A DNA stretch of 28,943 bases. Source: Desulfobacterales bacterium (GTDB taxonomy: Bacteria; Desulfobacterota; DSM-4660; Desulfatiglandales; Desulfatiglandaceae). Under the pieces are notes generated by a model. It saw only the letters and a program-made list of their open reading frames with translations, had not been told where the DNA came from and did not search any database. Below are positions 1 to 7,418 of this stretch, piece by piece (position 1 is the first letter of the stretch; each line of letters starts with the position of its first letter). The position numbers were made by a program, and so were the translations under genes. Location of the stretch: the NCBI GenBank assembly GCA_022013615.1, contig JAKLQB010000311.1, forward strand, positions 1-28,943, given 5' to 3'.

Positions 1-150
1 AACGCCCTGCACACCTACTGAGTTCTGAGCCGTAACCGCTGTTATAGCGCTCATACCGTAACTGCCCAGCACGGTAATAGTTTTCAAGTCCGCCTGGATT
101 CCCGCGCCGCCTCCGGAATCGGAACCGGCTATGGTCAATATCCTCTTCAT
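1..150 (-). CDS. thiD: Hydroxymethylpyrimidine/phosphomethylpyrimidine kinase, N-terminal part
   Basis: This is the first 50 codons of ThiD, the kinase that phosphorylates hydroxymethylpyrimidine and its monophosphate in thiamin biosynthesis. The reading frame begins [20 protein letters not shown], the classic ThiD start with the glycine-rich [14 protein letters not shown] substrate-binding loop, and continues [22 protein letters not shown]. The rest lies beyond position 1. A good ribosome binding site (GGAGGT at 154-159) precedes the ATG at 150. The gene lies 108 bases after the cytX-like gene on the same strand, so it probably belongs to the same TPP-riboswitch-controlled transcript. Family identity is clear from the motif; only the C-terminal catalytic part is unseen. 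Confidence 0.93.
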   Translation of the reverse strand, partial: MKRILTIAGSDSGGGAGIQADLKTITVLGSYGMSAITAVTAQNSVGVQGV

Positions 151-153
151 CAG

Positions 154-225
154 TTACCTCCGATCTTTTGACAACGTCCGATCGATCGAACGCTGCACTG
201 CAAGCGCAACTTTCTTCGCCTTCAT
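154..225 (-). CDS. Possible small basic peptide between cytX and thiD
   Basis: A 23-codon open frame, MKAKKVALAVQRSIDRTLSK and three more residues, fills most of the gap between the transporter and thiD. It stops three bases before the thiD ATG, and the thiD ribosome binding site lies inside its last codons. A purine-rich AAGAAGGG lies a few bases upstream of its ATG. It could be a translated spacer that couples ribosomes into thiD, or chance. I do not recognise it. Confidence 0.25.
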   Translation of the reverse strand: MKAKKVALAVQRSIDRTLSKDRR

Positions 226-258
226 GGAGGCCCTTCTTCCTCACAAAAACTATTTGAG

Positions 259-1578
259 TCAGGCCGCAGAGGTCTCCACGGGGGCAACCTTATCAACCCT
301 CCGAGCCTTGAGAGAAGGACCGAAGAGACGCATAAGGATCACATAAATCACTCCTGTGGCGAGGAGGCTGGGGATTGAGGAACCCCAGGCTGTTCCTCTC
401 TGAAGGAGGTGATAGAGTCCAAATCCTATTCCCCACGCCACAAACGCCCACGGGTTGAATCCGCCGAGGTACCAATAGATGTCTTGTCGATCAAATCTGG
501 CCTCGAAGTACCTCTGTCGTCTGAGGAAAAAATAGTCTGCAAGAACGACCCCGAACAGAGGACAGAACACCGAACCAACAAAGAGCAGGAATCCCTCGTA
601 CGCGGTGGCAGGGAACATCAACGCCAGCGCCGTTCCCAAAATACCGCATGCAACGCTCCCACGTTTTCGGCCCATTTCAGGCCATATATTGAGGGCAGAG
701 ACGGCCGTCGAATATATGTCAAGGAAGGTAGTCGTGAAGGTAGAAAAGAGGACGATAATAATGGCAGGTACGGCAAGTCCCAGACCCACCATCAATTCCA
801 GCACCATGCTGTCCGGTGTCGGAGATTGTGTGGCAATCGCTGCTGCGAGGCCTATGGTATACATCCAGGAACTAACGATGAAATAGCCTACCCAGGTTCC
901 CCAAAAGGCGGATCCCGTGCCTTTCCCGTATCGTGAGTAATCACACACAAGGGGGAGCCACGAAATGGGCATGGCAATGACCAGATCGAGGCCGATCATG
1001 AAGGGCATTCCACCTTTTACGGGAGCCTCCAGGAGACGGCTCAGACCGTACTCATGAAACACCACATAGCTCATGAGGCAACAGAGCGCTATGAGGGCGG
1101 TTATGGCTATCCTGTGAAGCCATTTCCAATAGCGATGCCCAAGGAGCGCCCAAAGGGTGGTCGCAAATCCGGCGATGATGACCCAGCCCCGAAATCCAAA
1201 TATGGGCAAAGGCCACACCCCCTGTGCGGCCTTTGCCCCAATCCAAAGCATTACCCCGGTCCAGCCTACAAGCTGAACGAGGTTGAGTACCGTGGCAAAA
1301 TATGACCCTCGAATCCCAAAGGATGGTCTAATTGCCACCATCGAGGGGATGCCGGTTCTACTTCCTATGATTCCGCCAAAAGCCAAGGGCGTATTCCCGA
1401 TGAGGTGTCCAATGAGAATCACCAGGAAGCCTGTCAGAAACCCTAACGGGATCAGGAGGCCTCCAGCCCAGATTTCGGCTAAGGAAACAGCCGCCCCGGA
1501 CCAGAGGAGAAAGAAATCCACCCCGCTTAAGTTTCGGCTCTCTTGTACAATAGGTTCTATTCCTTCGCTGCCTGTCAT
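259..1578 (-). CDS. cytX: NCS1-family pyrimidine (HMP) transporter, CytX-like
   Basis: A 439-residue polytopic membrane protein of the nucleobase:cation symporter-1 family. Visible family features are the N-terminal SGVDFFLLWSGAAVSLAEIW segment, followed by about 12 hydrophobic stretches including GNTPLAFGGIIGSRTGIPSM and the PISWLPLVCDYSRYGK segment typical of CodB/CytX proteins. Length is normal for the family. Its position directly behind a TPP riboswitch and before thiD points to import of the thiamin precursor hydroxymethylpyrimidine rather than cytosine; that assignment rests on context. Start at 1578 is supported by AGGAGAG about 8 bases upstream. Confidence 0.85.
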   Translation of the reverse strand: MTGSEGIEPIVQESRNLSGVDFFLLWSGAAVSLAEIWAGGLLIPLGFLTGFLVILIGHLIGNTPLAFGGIIGSRTGIPSMVAIRPSFGIRGSYFATVLNLVQLVGWTGVMLWIGAKAAQGVWPLPIFGFRGWVIIAGFATTLWALLGHRYWKWLHRIAITALIALCCLMSYVVFHEYGLSRLLEAPVKGGMPFMIGLDLVIAMPISWLPLVCDYSRYGKGTGSAFWGTWVGYFIVSSWMYTIGLAAAIATQSPTPDSMVLELMVGLGLAVPAIIIVLFSTFTTTFLDIYSTAVSALNIWPEMGRKRGSVACGILGTALALMFPATAYEGFLLFVGSVFCPLFGVVLADYFFLRRQRYFEARFDRQDIYWYLGGFNPWAFVAWGIGFGLYHLLQRGTAWGSSIPSLLATGVIYVILMRLFGPSLKARRVDKVAPVETSAA

Positions 1579-1600
1579 GTGTGCTCTCCTTTTTTAACAG

Positions 1601-1630
1601 AAAAACCGCTTCCCCCAAGGAGAAAGCGGC
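1601..1630 (-). terminator. Riboswitch-linked intrinsic terminator
   Basis: Read on the minus strand, GCCGCTT (1624-1630) and AAGCGG (1606-1611) form a GC-rich hairpin with extra G-U and C-G pairs, directly followed by TTTTT (1601-1605). It lies between the TPP aptamer and the cytX-like start codon, so it is the likely expression platform: when TPP is bound, transcription would stop here. Confidence 0.8.
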
Positions 1631-1678
1631 TCTAAAAGACCACTGGGCACGAATCGAAGGTGAACTACACAATCGCGC

Positions 1679-1762
1679 CGCTTTCCTCCGCTGGTATTAG
1701 CCAGTTCAGGTTCTAAGGGTTGCAGGATTTTGATCCAGCTCTCAGTGAAACCACCCCTAGCG
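1679..1762 (-). promoter_or_regulatory. TPP riboswitch (THI element)
   Basis: The minus strand carries the conserved THI-box landmarks in order: GGGGTG (near 1752-1757), CACTGAGA (1739-1746), ACCCTT-GAACCTGA (about 1705-1721), then CTGG-TAATACCAGCG-GGAAAG (about 1680-1703). These are the pyrimidine- and pyrophosphate-sensing helices of the thiamin pyrophosphate aptamer. An intrinsic terminator follows before the cytX-like gene, which indicates transcriptional attenuation of cytX and thiD by TPP. Confidence 0.95.
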
Positions 1763-1769
1763 ACAATTC

Positions 1770-1800
1770 ATACTTTCCCCCCTCTATTAAAAAATGTCAA
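1770..1800 (-). promoter_or_regulatory. Possible promoter of the riboswitch transcript
   Basis: A perfect TTGACA -35 box is at 1795-1800 on the minus strand. A weak -10 candidate (AAGTAT, 1770-1775) lies 19 bases downstream. It sits just upstream of the aptamer, where the promoter has to be. The -10 assignment is uncertain. Confidence 0.4.
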
Positions 1801-1922
1801 GAGATATTCCTAACCCGAATAAACCGGGATTTGGGAATGACGAACCCTGAATCCTTAGGTTTCCTTTAGTGTCTATAGCGAAGTAGCTGGCAACTAAAGC
1901 GTACAATTGTTCCAGGGCTTAA

Positions 1923-2549
1923 TTAAGGATGGTCTCTCAACCCAGCTAGTGTGGAGATATCATTTTCTTGCACAATTTTGAGATGTGTTGAAACAATAAG
2001 ATTGGTTGCTTCCTCAAGATTCTGTCCAACTGCAACATATCCGTGGTTTTTTAATATAATAACGTCTTCATTTTTACTGAAAGTATCACAGGCAATTTTT
2101 GCAAGGTCAAGAGTCCCATATGGTTCTTCTTTCGCTGTCTCTTTCACACTTGCGGTCGCGAATCTCGATGTAGCTGGGTCGTGAGCATGAACAATGGCAC
2201 CAATGTTGGACCTTAATTGGTAGATTAAATAGTGCATAAATGTTTCTGATGAAGGAACATTCAACCCATCATATTCCACTATCCGATCTTCAATGGAACA
2301 TTTTCGAACGTGGACGATTTCATCTTCCTCCAGGGACCCTAAGTTAGATCCCGATGAGGTGATGACCATGCCGTCCACCCTTTTGAGACTTATGTTCCCG
2401 CCGTTCTTTGGGGTCATTCCATATTCTTTGAGTAATTGAGCGCTCTGTTTGAAGAGGGGGAAAATGGCCTTGATCACTAAAGGCATATCAGAGGAAAGCT
2501 GAATCGCTCTGAATTTTACACCCACATACCCGTCCATGAGTTCTTTCAT
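1923..2549 (-). CDS. Class II aldolase/adducin-family sugar-phosphate aldolase
   Basis: A zinc-dependent class II aldolase (FucA/AraD superfamily), 208 residues from the chosen start. Seen in the sequence: NGGNIS phosphate-binding loop (residues 49-54), SSGS (65-68), SSE with the catalytic glutamate at 102, zinc histidines H121 and H123 in HAHDP, and the third in NHG (H169). The frame stays open upstream to 2669, but the ATG at 2549 has GGAG seven bases before it and gives the usual family length, while the longer start would overlap the preceding gene. It is the last gene of the minus-strand catabolic unit, after a second class II aldolase fused to a dehydrogenase. Members split ketose 1-phosphates to DHAP plus an aldehyde, or epimerise pentulose phosphates; the substrate here is not decidable. 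A DHAP-forming role on 5-deoxy- or 5-methylthio-ribulose 1-phosphate is an option given mtnA/mtnK in the window. Confidence 0.85.
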   Translation of the reverse strand: MKELMDGYVGVKFRAIQLSSDMPLVIKAIFPLFKQSAQLLKEYGMTPKNGGNISLKRVDGMVITSSGSNLGSLEEDEIVHVRKCSIEDRIVEYDGLNVPSSETFMHYLIYQLRSNIGAIVHAHDPATSRFATASVKETAKEEPYGTLDLAKIACDTFSKNEDVIILKNHGYVAVGQNLEEATNLIVSTHLKIVQENDISTLAGLRDHP

Positions 2550-2665
2550 TTCTTTTCTCCAAAATATATTGGGCAATACACTTTTTGGATTTTCTTGTGC
2601 GAGGTTAGAAAATTGAATTTGAAATGGCGAAGGGAAAAAGCCGGACAGCAAGGCATCATAAATAT

Positions 2666-4783
2666 TCATCTTGGAAAGGCTGCAGGAATTCCTCCGTCCA
2701 CCGGGAGCGTTGCCCCGGTAGTGGGGGTTTGGTTACTGGCAAAAAAAACAACTGCATTACCCACATGTTCTGCCAGAACACTCGCCTTCAGCAGATTTCT
2801 GTTGCGATAATACTCCTTCAACCCTTGGTAGTCTAGCCCCCGGGACTTCATTCTATCCGGTCCTACAAGATCCCAAAGCTTGGAAGATATTTCTTCATCA
2901 CCAAATACAGCATCCGGATTGATCATATTGACCCGGACCCCCAGTTCAGCCAGTTCCAGAGCCGCAATTTTCGAAATCTGATGGGCTCCAGCCTTGGAAG
3001 CACTGTAAGCGCTGAATGCTGCACCCGGATCGAAGACATTTTTTGAACTAATAACCACGATATTCCCCCCAGTTTCCTGTCTTTTGAAAACAGGTATAGA
3101 GGCTTTGATGACGGTAAAAGTCCCTTTTAGATTGACGGCAATAACCTGATCAAGCTTATCTGGGTCAAGATCTTCGATCTTCGCCACATGGGCGATGCCC
3201 GCGTTGGGCACGAGAATATCGATCCCGCCAAGGCTACTGCTAATTTCATCAAATGCTTTTTCCACGGAGGCATAATCTGTGACGTCAAAAGCGATAATTT
3301 CCACTTCGCCTTTAGGGTATCTCTCCGCCAGGATGGACCGGACCTTTTCCAGACGGGGTTCGTCAATATCGGATAGAACTACTGCGGATCCGGCAGCCAG
3401 CAGCCGATCCGCAATACCAAACCCTATTGCGCCACCTCCGCCCGTTATTACTGCGACCTGTCCTTCAAGGGGAAGAGGGGAGCGCCTGTCAAGTTTCTTT
3501 TGCTGCAGGCTCCAGTACTCTATGTCAAAAATATGGGAGTCAGAAATAGGAACATATTCCCCCACGGCGTTAGCCTGTAGTTCGGAGCGGATTGTATGCT
3601 CGGCAATATCGGCAGCTACCCGCGCCTCTTTTCTGCTGAACCCCAGGCAAACCAGCCCAACTCCTGCGACAAGAAAAACTCGAGGATAAGGATCCAATTC
3701 TTTCCTGTCAACTCCCTTGGACTTTATCTGATATTGGAAATAACGATGATAATCATCCTTAAAGGCATCTACCTCCTGATTCACGAGTTTCCTTAGATCA
3801 TCGTCATTTTCTGGAATGGACTCAATATATACCATCCTGTTCTTTGTGCGAATCACGTGGTCAGGGGTAAGAACGCCGGAATAGCATATATTTCGGGCTT
3901 CTTTGGAGACGGAGACATCAACCAGATCAGGAGCGCTCCGCAACTCAACATAGAATCGGCGAAGGCTTCCATCGGAAACCTGGTGGGCACACACACCACG
4001 CACAGTCTGGGCTAATCTGGCAGCCGATAGCTCCGTATCTTTGCAAGGAGCAATATCGGCGCGAGGAGTTGTCAAAGCTTTCCCTCGTATTCTTTTCTGC
4101 ACGAATGATTCTGACCTGTTTACATAGTCAATCATTTTCTCGTATGGCGCCCTTGCATCATCACCAAAAGTAAAAATACCGTGATTTAAAATGACAATGG
4201 CCTCAATATTCGTATCTTTTTCATATTGGGAAACAACTTCTTTTGCTAGAGGGAGACCGGACGTTATATACGGCAGAACAGCAACCCTCGAACCAAGAGC
4301 CTCGCGAACCAGATCTTGTCCGTGCTTCTGGTTGGTCAAAACGAGGATGCTGTCTGCATGGGTATGGTCTACATATTTATGTGGTAGGAAAACATGGAGG
4401 AGCGCCTCGACAGATGGATCAGGGGATGATGCATCGATCTTATGAAGTTGCATCTGGTTTTCCATTTTTTCGTCTGAGATGTCCTCCAAATTCCGAAATT
4501 TCCGAAGGAAAGAAAGGTCCAAACCAACGAATCCTTCCGGGCCAATAGTCATCAGATCTTTTCCACTACCTTTAACGTAGATTATCTCTTGTTCCTCTCC
4601 CACGATATTCTTCGACTTTAATTTGACTGAGGCGTTACCCCCTCCGTGCAGAACCATGCTGACGTCGCTGCCTATAAGGCGTGATGTATACAGGCACAGA
4701 GCCAGCTCCTCTGGATAGTCAGAGTATTTTGAGATAAACTCTTTTGCAATTTCTTCGTTATAAAGATTTCCCATTGTAATCAC
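2666..4783 (-). CDS. Bifunctional class II aldolase / short-chain dehydrogenase (RhaD-ADH type)
   Basis: A 705-residue two-domain enzyme. Residues about 1-430 form a class II aldolase: GGGNAS (47-52), glutamate 126 in SVEALLH, zinc ligands H140 and H142 (DHTHAD), H201 (LNHG). Residues about 440-705 form an SDR: TGGGGAIG NAD-binding loop (447-454), PNAG (526-529), catalytic S579/S580, Y593 and K597 (YSASK). The family is best known as rhamnulose-1-phosphate aldolase joined to a lactaldehyde dehydrogenase, giving DHAP and a processed aldehyde in one polypeptide. No rhamnose isomerase or rhamnulokinase is present here, so the substrate may be another 1-phospho-ketose. The start at 4783 is a GTG with an ATG alternative at 4774; neither has a strong ribosome binding site, although GGAGG occurs further upstream (near 4807-4811). 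It follows the LsrF-like aldolase and an mtnA fragment on the same strand. Confidence 0.88.
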   Translation of the reverse strand: MITMGNLYNEEIAKEFISKYSDYPEELALCLYTSRLIGSDVSMVLHGGGNASVKLKSKNIVGEEQEIIYVKGSGKDLMTIGPEGFVGLDLSFLRKFRNLEDISDEKMENQMQLHKIDASSPDPSVEALLHVFLPHKYVDHTHADSILVLTNQKHGQDLVREALGSRVAVLPYITSGLPLAKEVVSQYEKDTNIEAIVILNHGIFTFGDDARAPYEKMIDYVNRSESFVQKRIRGKALTTPRADIAPCKDTELSAARLAQTVRGVCAHQVSDGSLRRFYVELRSAPDLVDVSVSKEARNICYSGVLTPDHVIRTKNRMVYIESIPENDDDLRKLVNQEVDAFKDDYHRYFQYQIKSKGVDRKELDPYPRVFLVAGVGLVCLGFSRKEARVAADIAEHTIRSELQANAVGEYVPISDSHIFDIEYWSLQQKKLDRRSPLPLEGQVAVITGGGGAIGFGIADRLLAAGSAVVLSDIDEPRLEKVRSILAERYPKGEVEIIAFDVTDYASVEKAFDEISSSLGGIDILVPNAGIAHVAKIEDLDPDKLDQVIAVNLKGTFTVIKASIPVFKRQETGGNIVVISSKNVFDPGAAFSAYSASKAGAHQISKIAALELAELGVRVNMINPDAVFGDEEISSKLWDLVGPDRMKSRGLDYQGLKEYYRNRNLLKASVLAEHVGNAVVFFASNQTPTTGATLPVDGGIPAAFPR

Positions 4784-4866
4784 TCTTATCCATTTTTCTT
4801 TTCAAAACCTCCTTCAGCATCTTTAACCGAGGCATTCTGGTGAATACAAGTGTCTTTTCTCATCTA

Positions 4867-5094
4867 TCATGGGGTGGGAACTGTAGTAAAAGTTTCCCGT
4901 AAATTCACATCGTATGGTGGGCGTATGATGCCCCTTTCTGTTATCAGCCCTGTGACCAGTTGATTTGGGGTAACGTCAAAGGCTGGATTACGAACCTTTA
5001 TGCCTTCCGGTGCAGTTCGACGTAACCCGAAGTGAGTTACCTCATCTTCACCTCTTTCTTCAAATTCAATATCCTTACCTTCTGGGGTGGAGAA
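4867..5094 (-). pseudogene. mtnA: 3' fragment of mtnA (methylthioribose-1-phosphate isomerase)
   Basis: The minus strand encodes only the last ~75 residues of an MtnA. The frame runs FSTPEGKDIEFEERGEDEVT, then HFGLRRTAPEGIKVRNPAFD and VTPNQLVTGLITERGI, and ends at the TGA at 4867-4869. The N-terminal 285 or so residues, including the catalytic Cys and Asp, are missing. It matches the 3' part of the mtnA at the right end of the window almost exactly: four mismatches in 134 bases and identical over the last 103. It begins about 60 bases behind the stop of the LsrF-like aldolase. The right-hand locus is ordered aldolase, mtnK, mtnA, so this looks like the same module after deletion of mtnK and most of mtnA. 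Confidence 0.88.
4961..5094 (-). repeat. Inverted repeat arm, mtnA 3' end (partner 28810-28943)
   Basis: This 134-base stretch, read on the minus strand, pairs with 28810-28943 on the plus strand with four mismatches, all within the first 31 positions. The match continues to the last base of the window, so the true repeat is probably longer. Confidence 0.9.
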
Positions 5095-5147
5095 GCTGAA
5101 GGGTTAGATGAAGAAGTATTAACCTTAAAGGTTTGCAATACAAACTC

Positions 5148-5939
5148 TTACCCAGCTTTCTTTTCTGTTTGGAAGATATCTTCGGCTTCCTCAACTGTCG
5201 CATTTTCATGGACAATGGCCCGGAGGGCCTTCACCATGGCCACCGGGTGGTCATGCTGCCAGACATTTCTCCCAAGGTTCAAGCCGATGGCTCCTTTTTG
5301 CATGCCGTCATAAACGAATTCGAAAACCTCACGCTCTGTTTCGCACTTAGGGCCGCCTGCTATCACCACTGGCACAGGGCAACCATTAACCACTCTGTCA
5401 AAGTTTTCACACCAATATGTCTTTACAACTTTTGCACCGAGTTCAGCCGCAATCCGGCAACACAGCCCAAGGTACCGGGCATCTCGCTTTTCCAACTCTT
5501 TCCCTACAGCCGTGACGGCCATAACGGGGATACCGTAACTTTCGCACTCATCAACAAGTTTTCCAAGATTCACAAGACTGTCGTGCTCATAATCGCTTCC
5601 AACAAATACTGACATGCCCACGGCCGCCACATTGAGACGGAGAGCATCCTCGACCGACGTGGTGATAGCCTCATGGGAGAGGTCTTTTCCGATGATGCTG
5701 GTCCCGCCAGAGACTCTTAGAATAATTGGCGGGCTATTCTCGGGATCGACACAGGATCGTAGCACTCCTCGAGTCACAAAAAGGCCATCCGCATACGGAA
5801 TCAAGGGCTTGATGGTCTCCGCTGGTTTTTCTAATTTCCGCGTAGGCCCCTGAAAATAGCCATGATCAATGGGCAAAAAGTAACAGCGCCCGTCTGATTT
5901 GGTCAATCGAGCCAAACGATTTTGCATTCCCCAATCCAT
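5148..5939 (-). CDS. Class I aldolase of the DeoC/FbaB/LsrF family
   Basis: A 263-residue TIM-barrel aldolase that acts through a Schiff-base lysine. The lysine is visible as K173 in KVVKTYWCENF, the place of the catalytic Lys in LsrF (IIKTYY). D25 in PIDHGYFQGP is the conserved strand-1 aspartate. GGPKCETEREVF and GLNLGRNVWQH are the phosphate-binding C-terminal strands. Family members include LsrF (AI-2 phosphate thiolase), archaeal fructose-bisphosphate aldolase and related DHAP-forming enzymes. A strong ribosome binding site (GAGGAGG) precedes the ATG at 5939. A near-identical but 5'-truncated copy (25881-26519) stands directly before mtnK-mtnA, and an mtnA fragment follows this copy, so I infer that the enzyme cleaves the 1-phospho-ketose made by MtnA. 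Cleavage of a PfkB product from the neighbouring gene is the alternative. Confidence 0.8.
   Translation of the reverse strand: MDWGMQNRLARLTKSDGRCYFLPIDHGYFQGPTRKLEKPAETIKPLIPYADGLFVTRGVLRSCVDPENSPPIILRVSGGTSIIGKDLSHEAITTSVEDALRLNVAAVGMSVFVGSDYEHDSLVNLGKLVDECESYGIPVMAVTAVGKELEKRDARYLGLCCRIAAELGAKVVKTYWCENFDRVVNGCPVPVVIAGGPKCETEREVFEFVYDGMQKGAIGLNLGRNVWQHDHPVAMVKALRAIVHENATVEEAEDIFQTEKKAG
5154..5789 (-). repeat. Inverted repeat arm, LsrF-like aldolase (partner 25881-26516)
   Basis: The minus strand of this 636-base stretch aligns without gaps to 25881-26516 on the plus strand with about 35 mismatches by hand count (about 94-95% identity). Most changes are synonymous. Similarity stops abruptly at both ends. 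Confidence 0.9.
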
Positions 5940-5961
5940 AATAACCTCCTCATTTTCAATT

Positions 5962-6165
5962 CTATTGGTGTTGTTTTATGACCCAAATCTCCATTTCAAA
6001 GGGAGCCACAGGGTAATGAAATTCCTTCACTGCCTTACATTCTTCCAGGCTTCCCCCGGTTTCGGCTTTGGCGCCAACAACCTTCCATGCCAGAAACTCC
6101 CCTACTACCCCACGTCTGTTAGATACCTTGTCCTTGGGTGCCGAGCCTACATCATCATTTGCTAA
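5962..6165 (-). pseudogene. Internal fragment of a second dhaK (dihydroxyacetone kinase subunit K)
   Basis: The minus strand between pfkB and the aldolase translates as LANDDVGSAPKDKVSNRRGV, then VGEFLAWKVVGAKAETGGSL and EECKAVKEF. This lines up with residues about 133-180 of the intact DhaK at 15556 (TDDVGSGPREEISKRRGVVG, WKVAGAKAAAGGSLGACKAA). After that the frame jumps to FEMEI, resembling the segment before the active-site HGEPG, and hits TAG at 5962-5964. A TGA lies directly upstream in frame. The substrate-binding N terminus and active-site His are gone, so it is a remnant. It differs clearly from the intact dhaK, so it comes from a paralogue and not from a recent copy. Confidence 0.75.
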
Positions 6166-6189
6166 TCATCTTCCCATCGGAAAAGCCCG

Positions 6190-7152
6190 TTATTCGTTCA
6201 TTGGCAAAGATTCAGCCGTATTCATAAATTCAACCGTTTGCGCCAGGTCGGTAATTCCAGCGTCAGACCCTAATCCTTGGATGACCAACCCTCCCGCTGC
6301 AGTTCCTAACCGTCCGCATTTCTCTAGATCCCAGCCCATTGAGAGTCCCATGATGAATCCGGCACAATAGGCGTCACCGCATCCTGTGGAATCGACCACC
6401 TGTACATTAAAGGAAGGAATACGCGTTTCTTTAACCTGGCCATTTTCCATATAGGCAATACTGCTGCCCTCAGCACCCATTTTGAAGACTGTGTGCTTGG
6501 CACCGCGATCCAGGAAAAATCTAATTATTTCCCGGCGTTCAGTTAGGCCACACATCATTACAGCTTCTTCGAAGCCTGGCATGAAGTAATCCACATGGGG
6601 TAGACATGGTTCGATCAGATCCAAAAGATCCGGGCGTTGAATTGCTACCAGGTCAAACGTCGTTGTAACGTTATTCTGCTTTGCAAATTCGAGTACTTTG
6701 CGGGTTGGTTCGCCATCAAACTTGGGCATTAAGGATGTTCCGCCCATATGGAGGAAGTCCGCGTTGGCAATTACATCGAGATTAAGATCCTCATAAGCCA
6801 GTTCGCCATTAGCCCCCGGCACATGCAAGGCCGGACGTTCTCCGTTCGGTCTAATGGGAAGTATGGTAGAGGATGTCTGAACTCCTGATTTGCGCTTTAA
6901 ACAAGTGGTATCAACATTGTAGCGTTGCATGGTATCGACCAGAAAGTTACCGAGTTCGTCCTCTCCAATGGCACCCATCGCAATGACTTGTGCACCGAGT
7001 TTAGCCAGATCAATACTAGTTCCGGCAGCCGTACCAGCAACTGTGATTCGTATCTCCTCAAGCAGAGCAAGGTTTTGTCCTTCCGGAATATGGGTCACGG
7101 GCCGTCCTAGAATGTCAACGATGTGTATTCCCAGACTAACGACTTTGGCCAT
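6190..7152 (-). CDS. PfkB-family carbohydrate kinase
   Basis: A 320-residue ribokinase-fold kinase that would phosphorylate a sugar or related alcohol with ATP. Seen: the glycine-rich VAGTAAGTSIDLAKLGAQV segment (38-56, pfkB signature 1 region), AIGEDELG (61-68), and the anion-hole/catalytic motif DSTGCGDAYCAGF with D260 as base (signature 2). Length is standard. The start has AAGGAG just upstream of the ATG. The substrate cannot be told. It lies between the ABC importer and the aldolase genes, so it may activate the imported sugar before aldol cleavage, similar in logic to PfkB plus class I aldolase pairs in tagatose or sulfofructose breakdown. Confidence 0.87.
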   Translation of the reverse strand: MAKVVSLGIHIVDILGRPVTHIPEGQNLALLEEIRITVAGTAAGTSIDLAKLGAQVIAMGAIGEDELGNFLVDTMQRYNVDTTCLKRKSGVQTSSTILPIRPNGERPALHVPGANGELAYEDLNLDVIANADFLHMGGTSLMPKFDGEPTRKVLEFAKQNNVTTTFDLVAIQRPDLLDLIEPCLPHVDYFMPGFEEAVMMCGLTERREIIRFFLDRGAKHTVFKMGAEGSSIAYMENGQVKETRIPSFNVQVVDSTGCGDAYCAGFIMGLSMGWDLEKCGRLGTAAGGLVIQGLGSDAGITDLAQTVEFMNTAESLPMNE

Positions 7153-7210
7153 CTATTTTCTCCTTTCTGATTGATTGTGTCTTCAGTTATTAATCTCCTT
7201 GGGTCTAATT

Positions 7211-7274
7211 CCCCGAAGCTTGCTTCGCTATAAAGGGTATCCGATTTTGATACCCCGTAGCTTGCTGCGGGGTA
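7211..7274. repeat. REP-like tandem hairpins
   Basis: Three short palindromes are packed in the gap upstream of pfkB: CGAAGC-TT-GCTTCG (7214-7227), GGGTATC-N7-GATACCC (7235-7255), and an 11-bp stem TACCCCGTAGC-TT-GCTGCGGGGTA (7251-7274, one G-T pair). The first and last share the core CCCCG-AGCTTGCT-CG. The second and third overlap, so they cannot form together. This looks like an extragenic palindromic repeat and not a terminator, because no T-run follows on either strand. Confidence 0.6.
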
Positions 7275-7284
7275 GTTCATTGAT

Positions 7285-7391
7285 TTATAGAGTTTGTCCG
7301 ATAATCTTTTAGAAATTTTTGTATAATTTTTCCTGATGCAAAATATCGTTCGCTAAATAAACAAAACGGTTGTCGCGGACAGACTCTATAA
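7285..7391. mobile_element. MITE-like element with 16-bp terminal inverted repeats
   Basis: The left end TTATAGAGTTTGTCCG (7285-7300) and the right end CGGACAGACTCTATAA (7376-7391) are inverted repeats with one mismatch. They enclose about 75 bases of A+T-rich non-coding DNA. The outer TATA on each side would fit a TA target duplication of the IS630/Tc1 type. No transposase is encoded, so it would be a non-autonomous element. It separates the ATPase gene from pfkB. Confidence 0.6.
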
Positions 7392-7418
7392 TTCGGATTA
7401 AGGCAAAACGAATGCGTG

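Noticed and set aside
409..936. A 175-codon plus-strand open frame
   Set aside because: It lies antisense to the cytX-like gene, has low-complexity charged sequence and no family likeness. It is a shadow of the real gene.
2666..4783. A rhamnose operon around the bifunctional aldolase/dehydrogenase
   Set aside because: No rhamnose isomerase, rhamnulokinase or mutarotase is present, so a rhamnose-specific name was not given.
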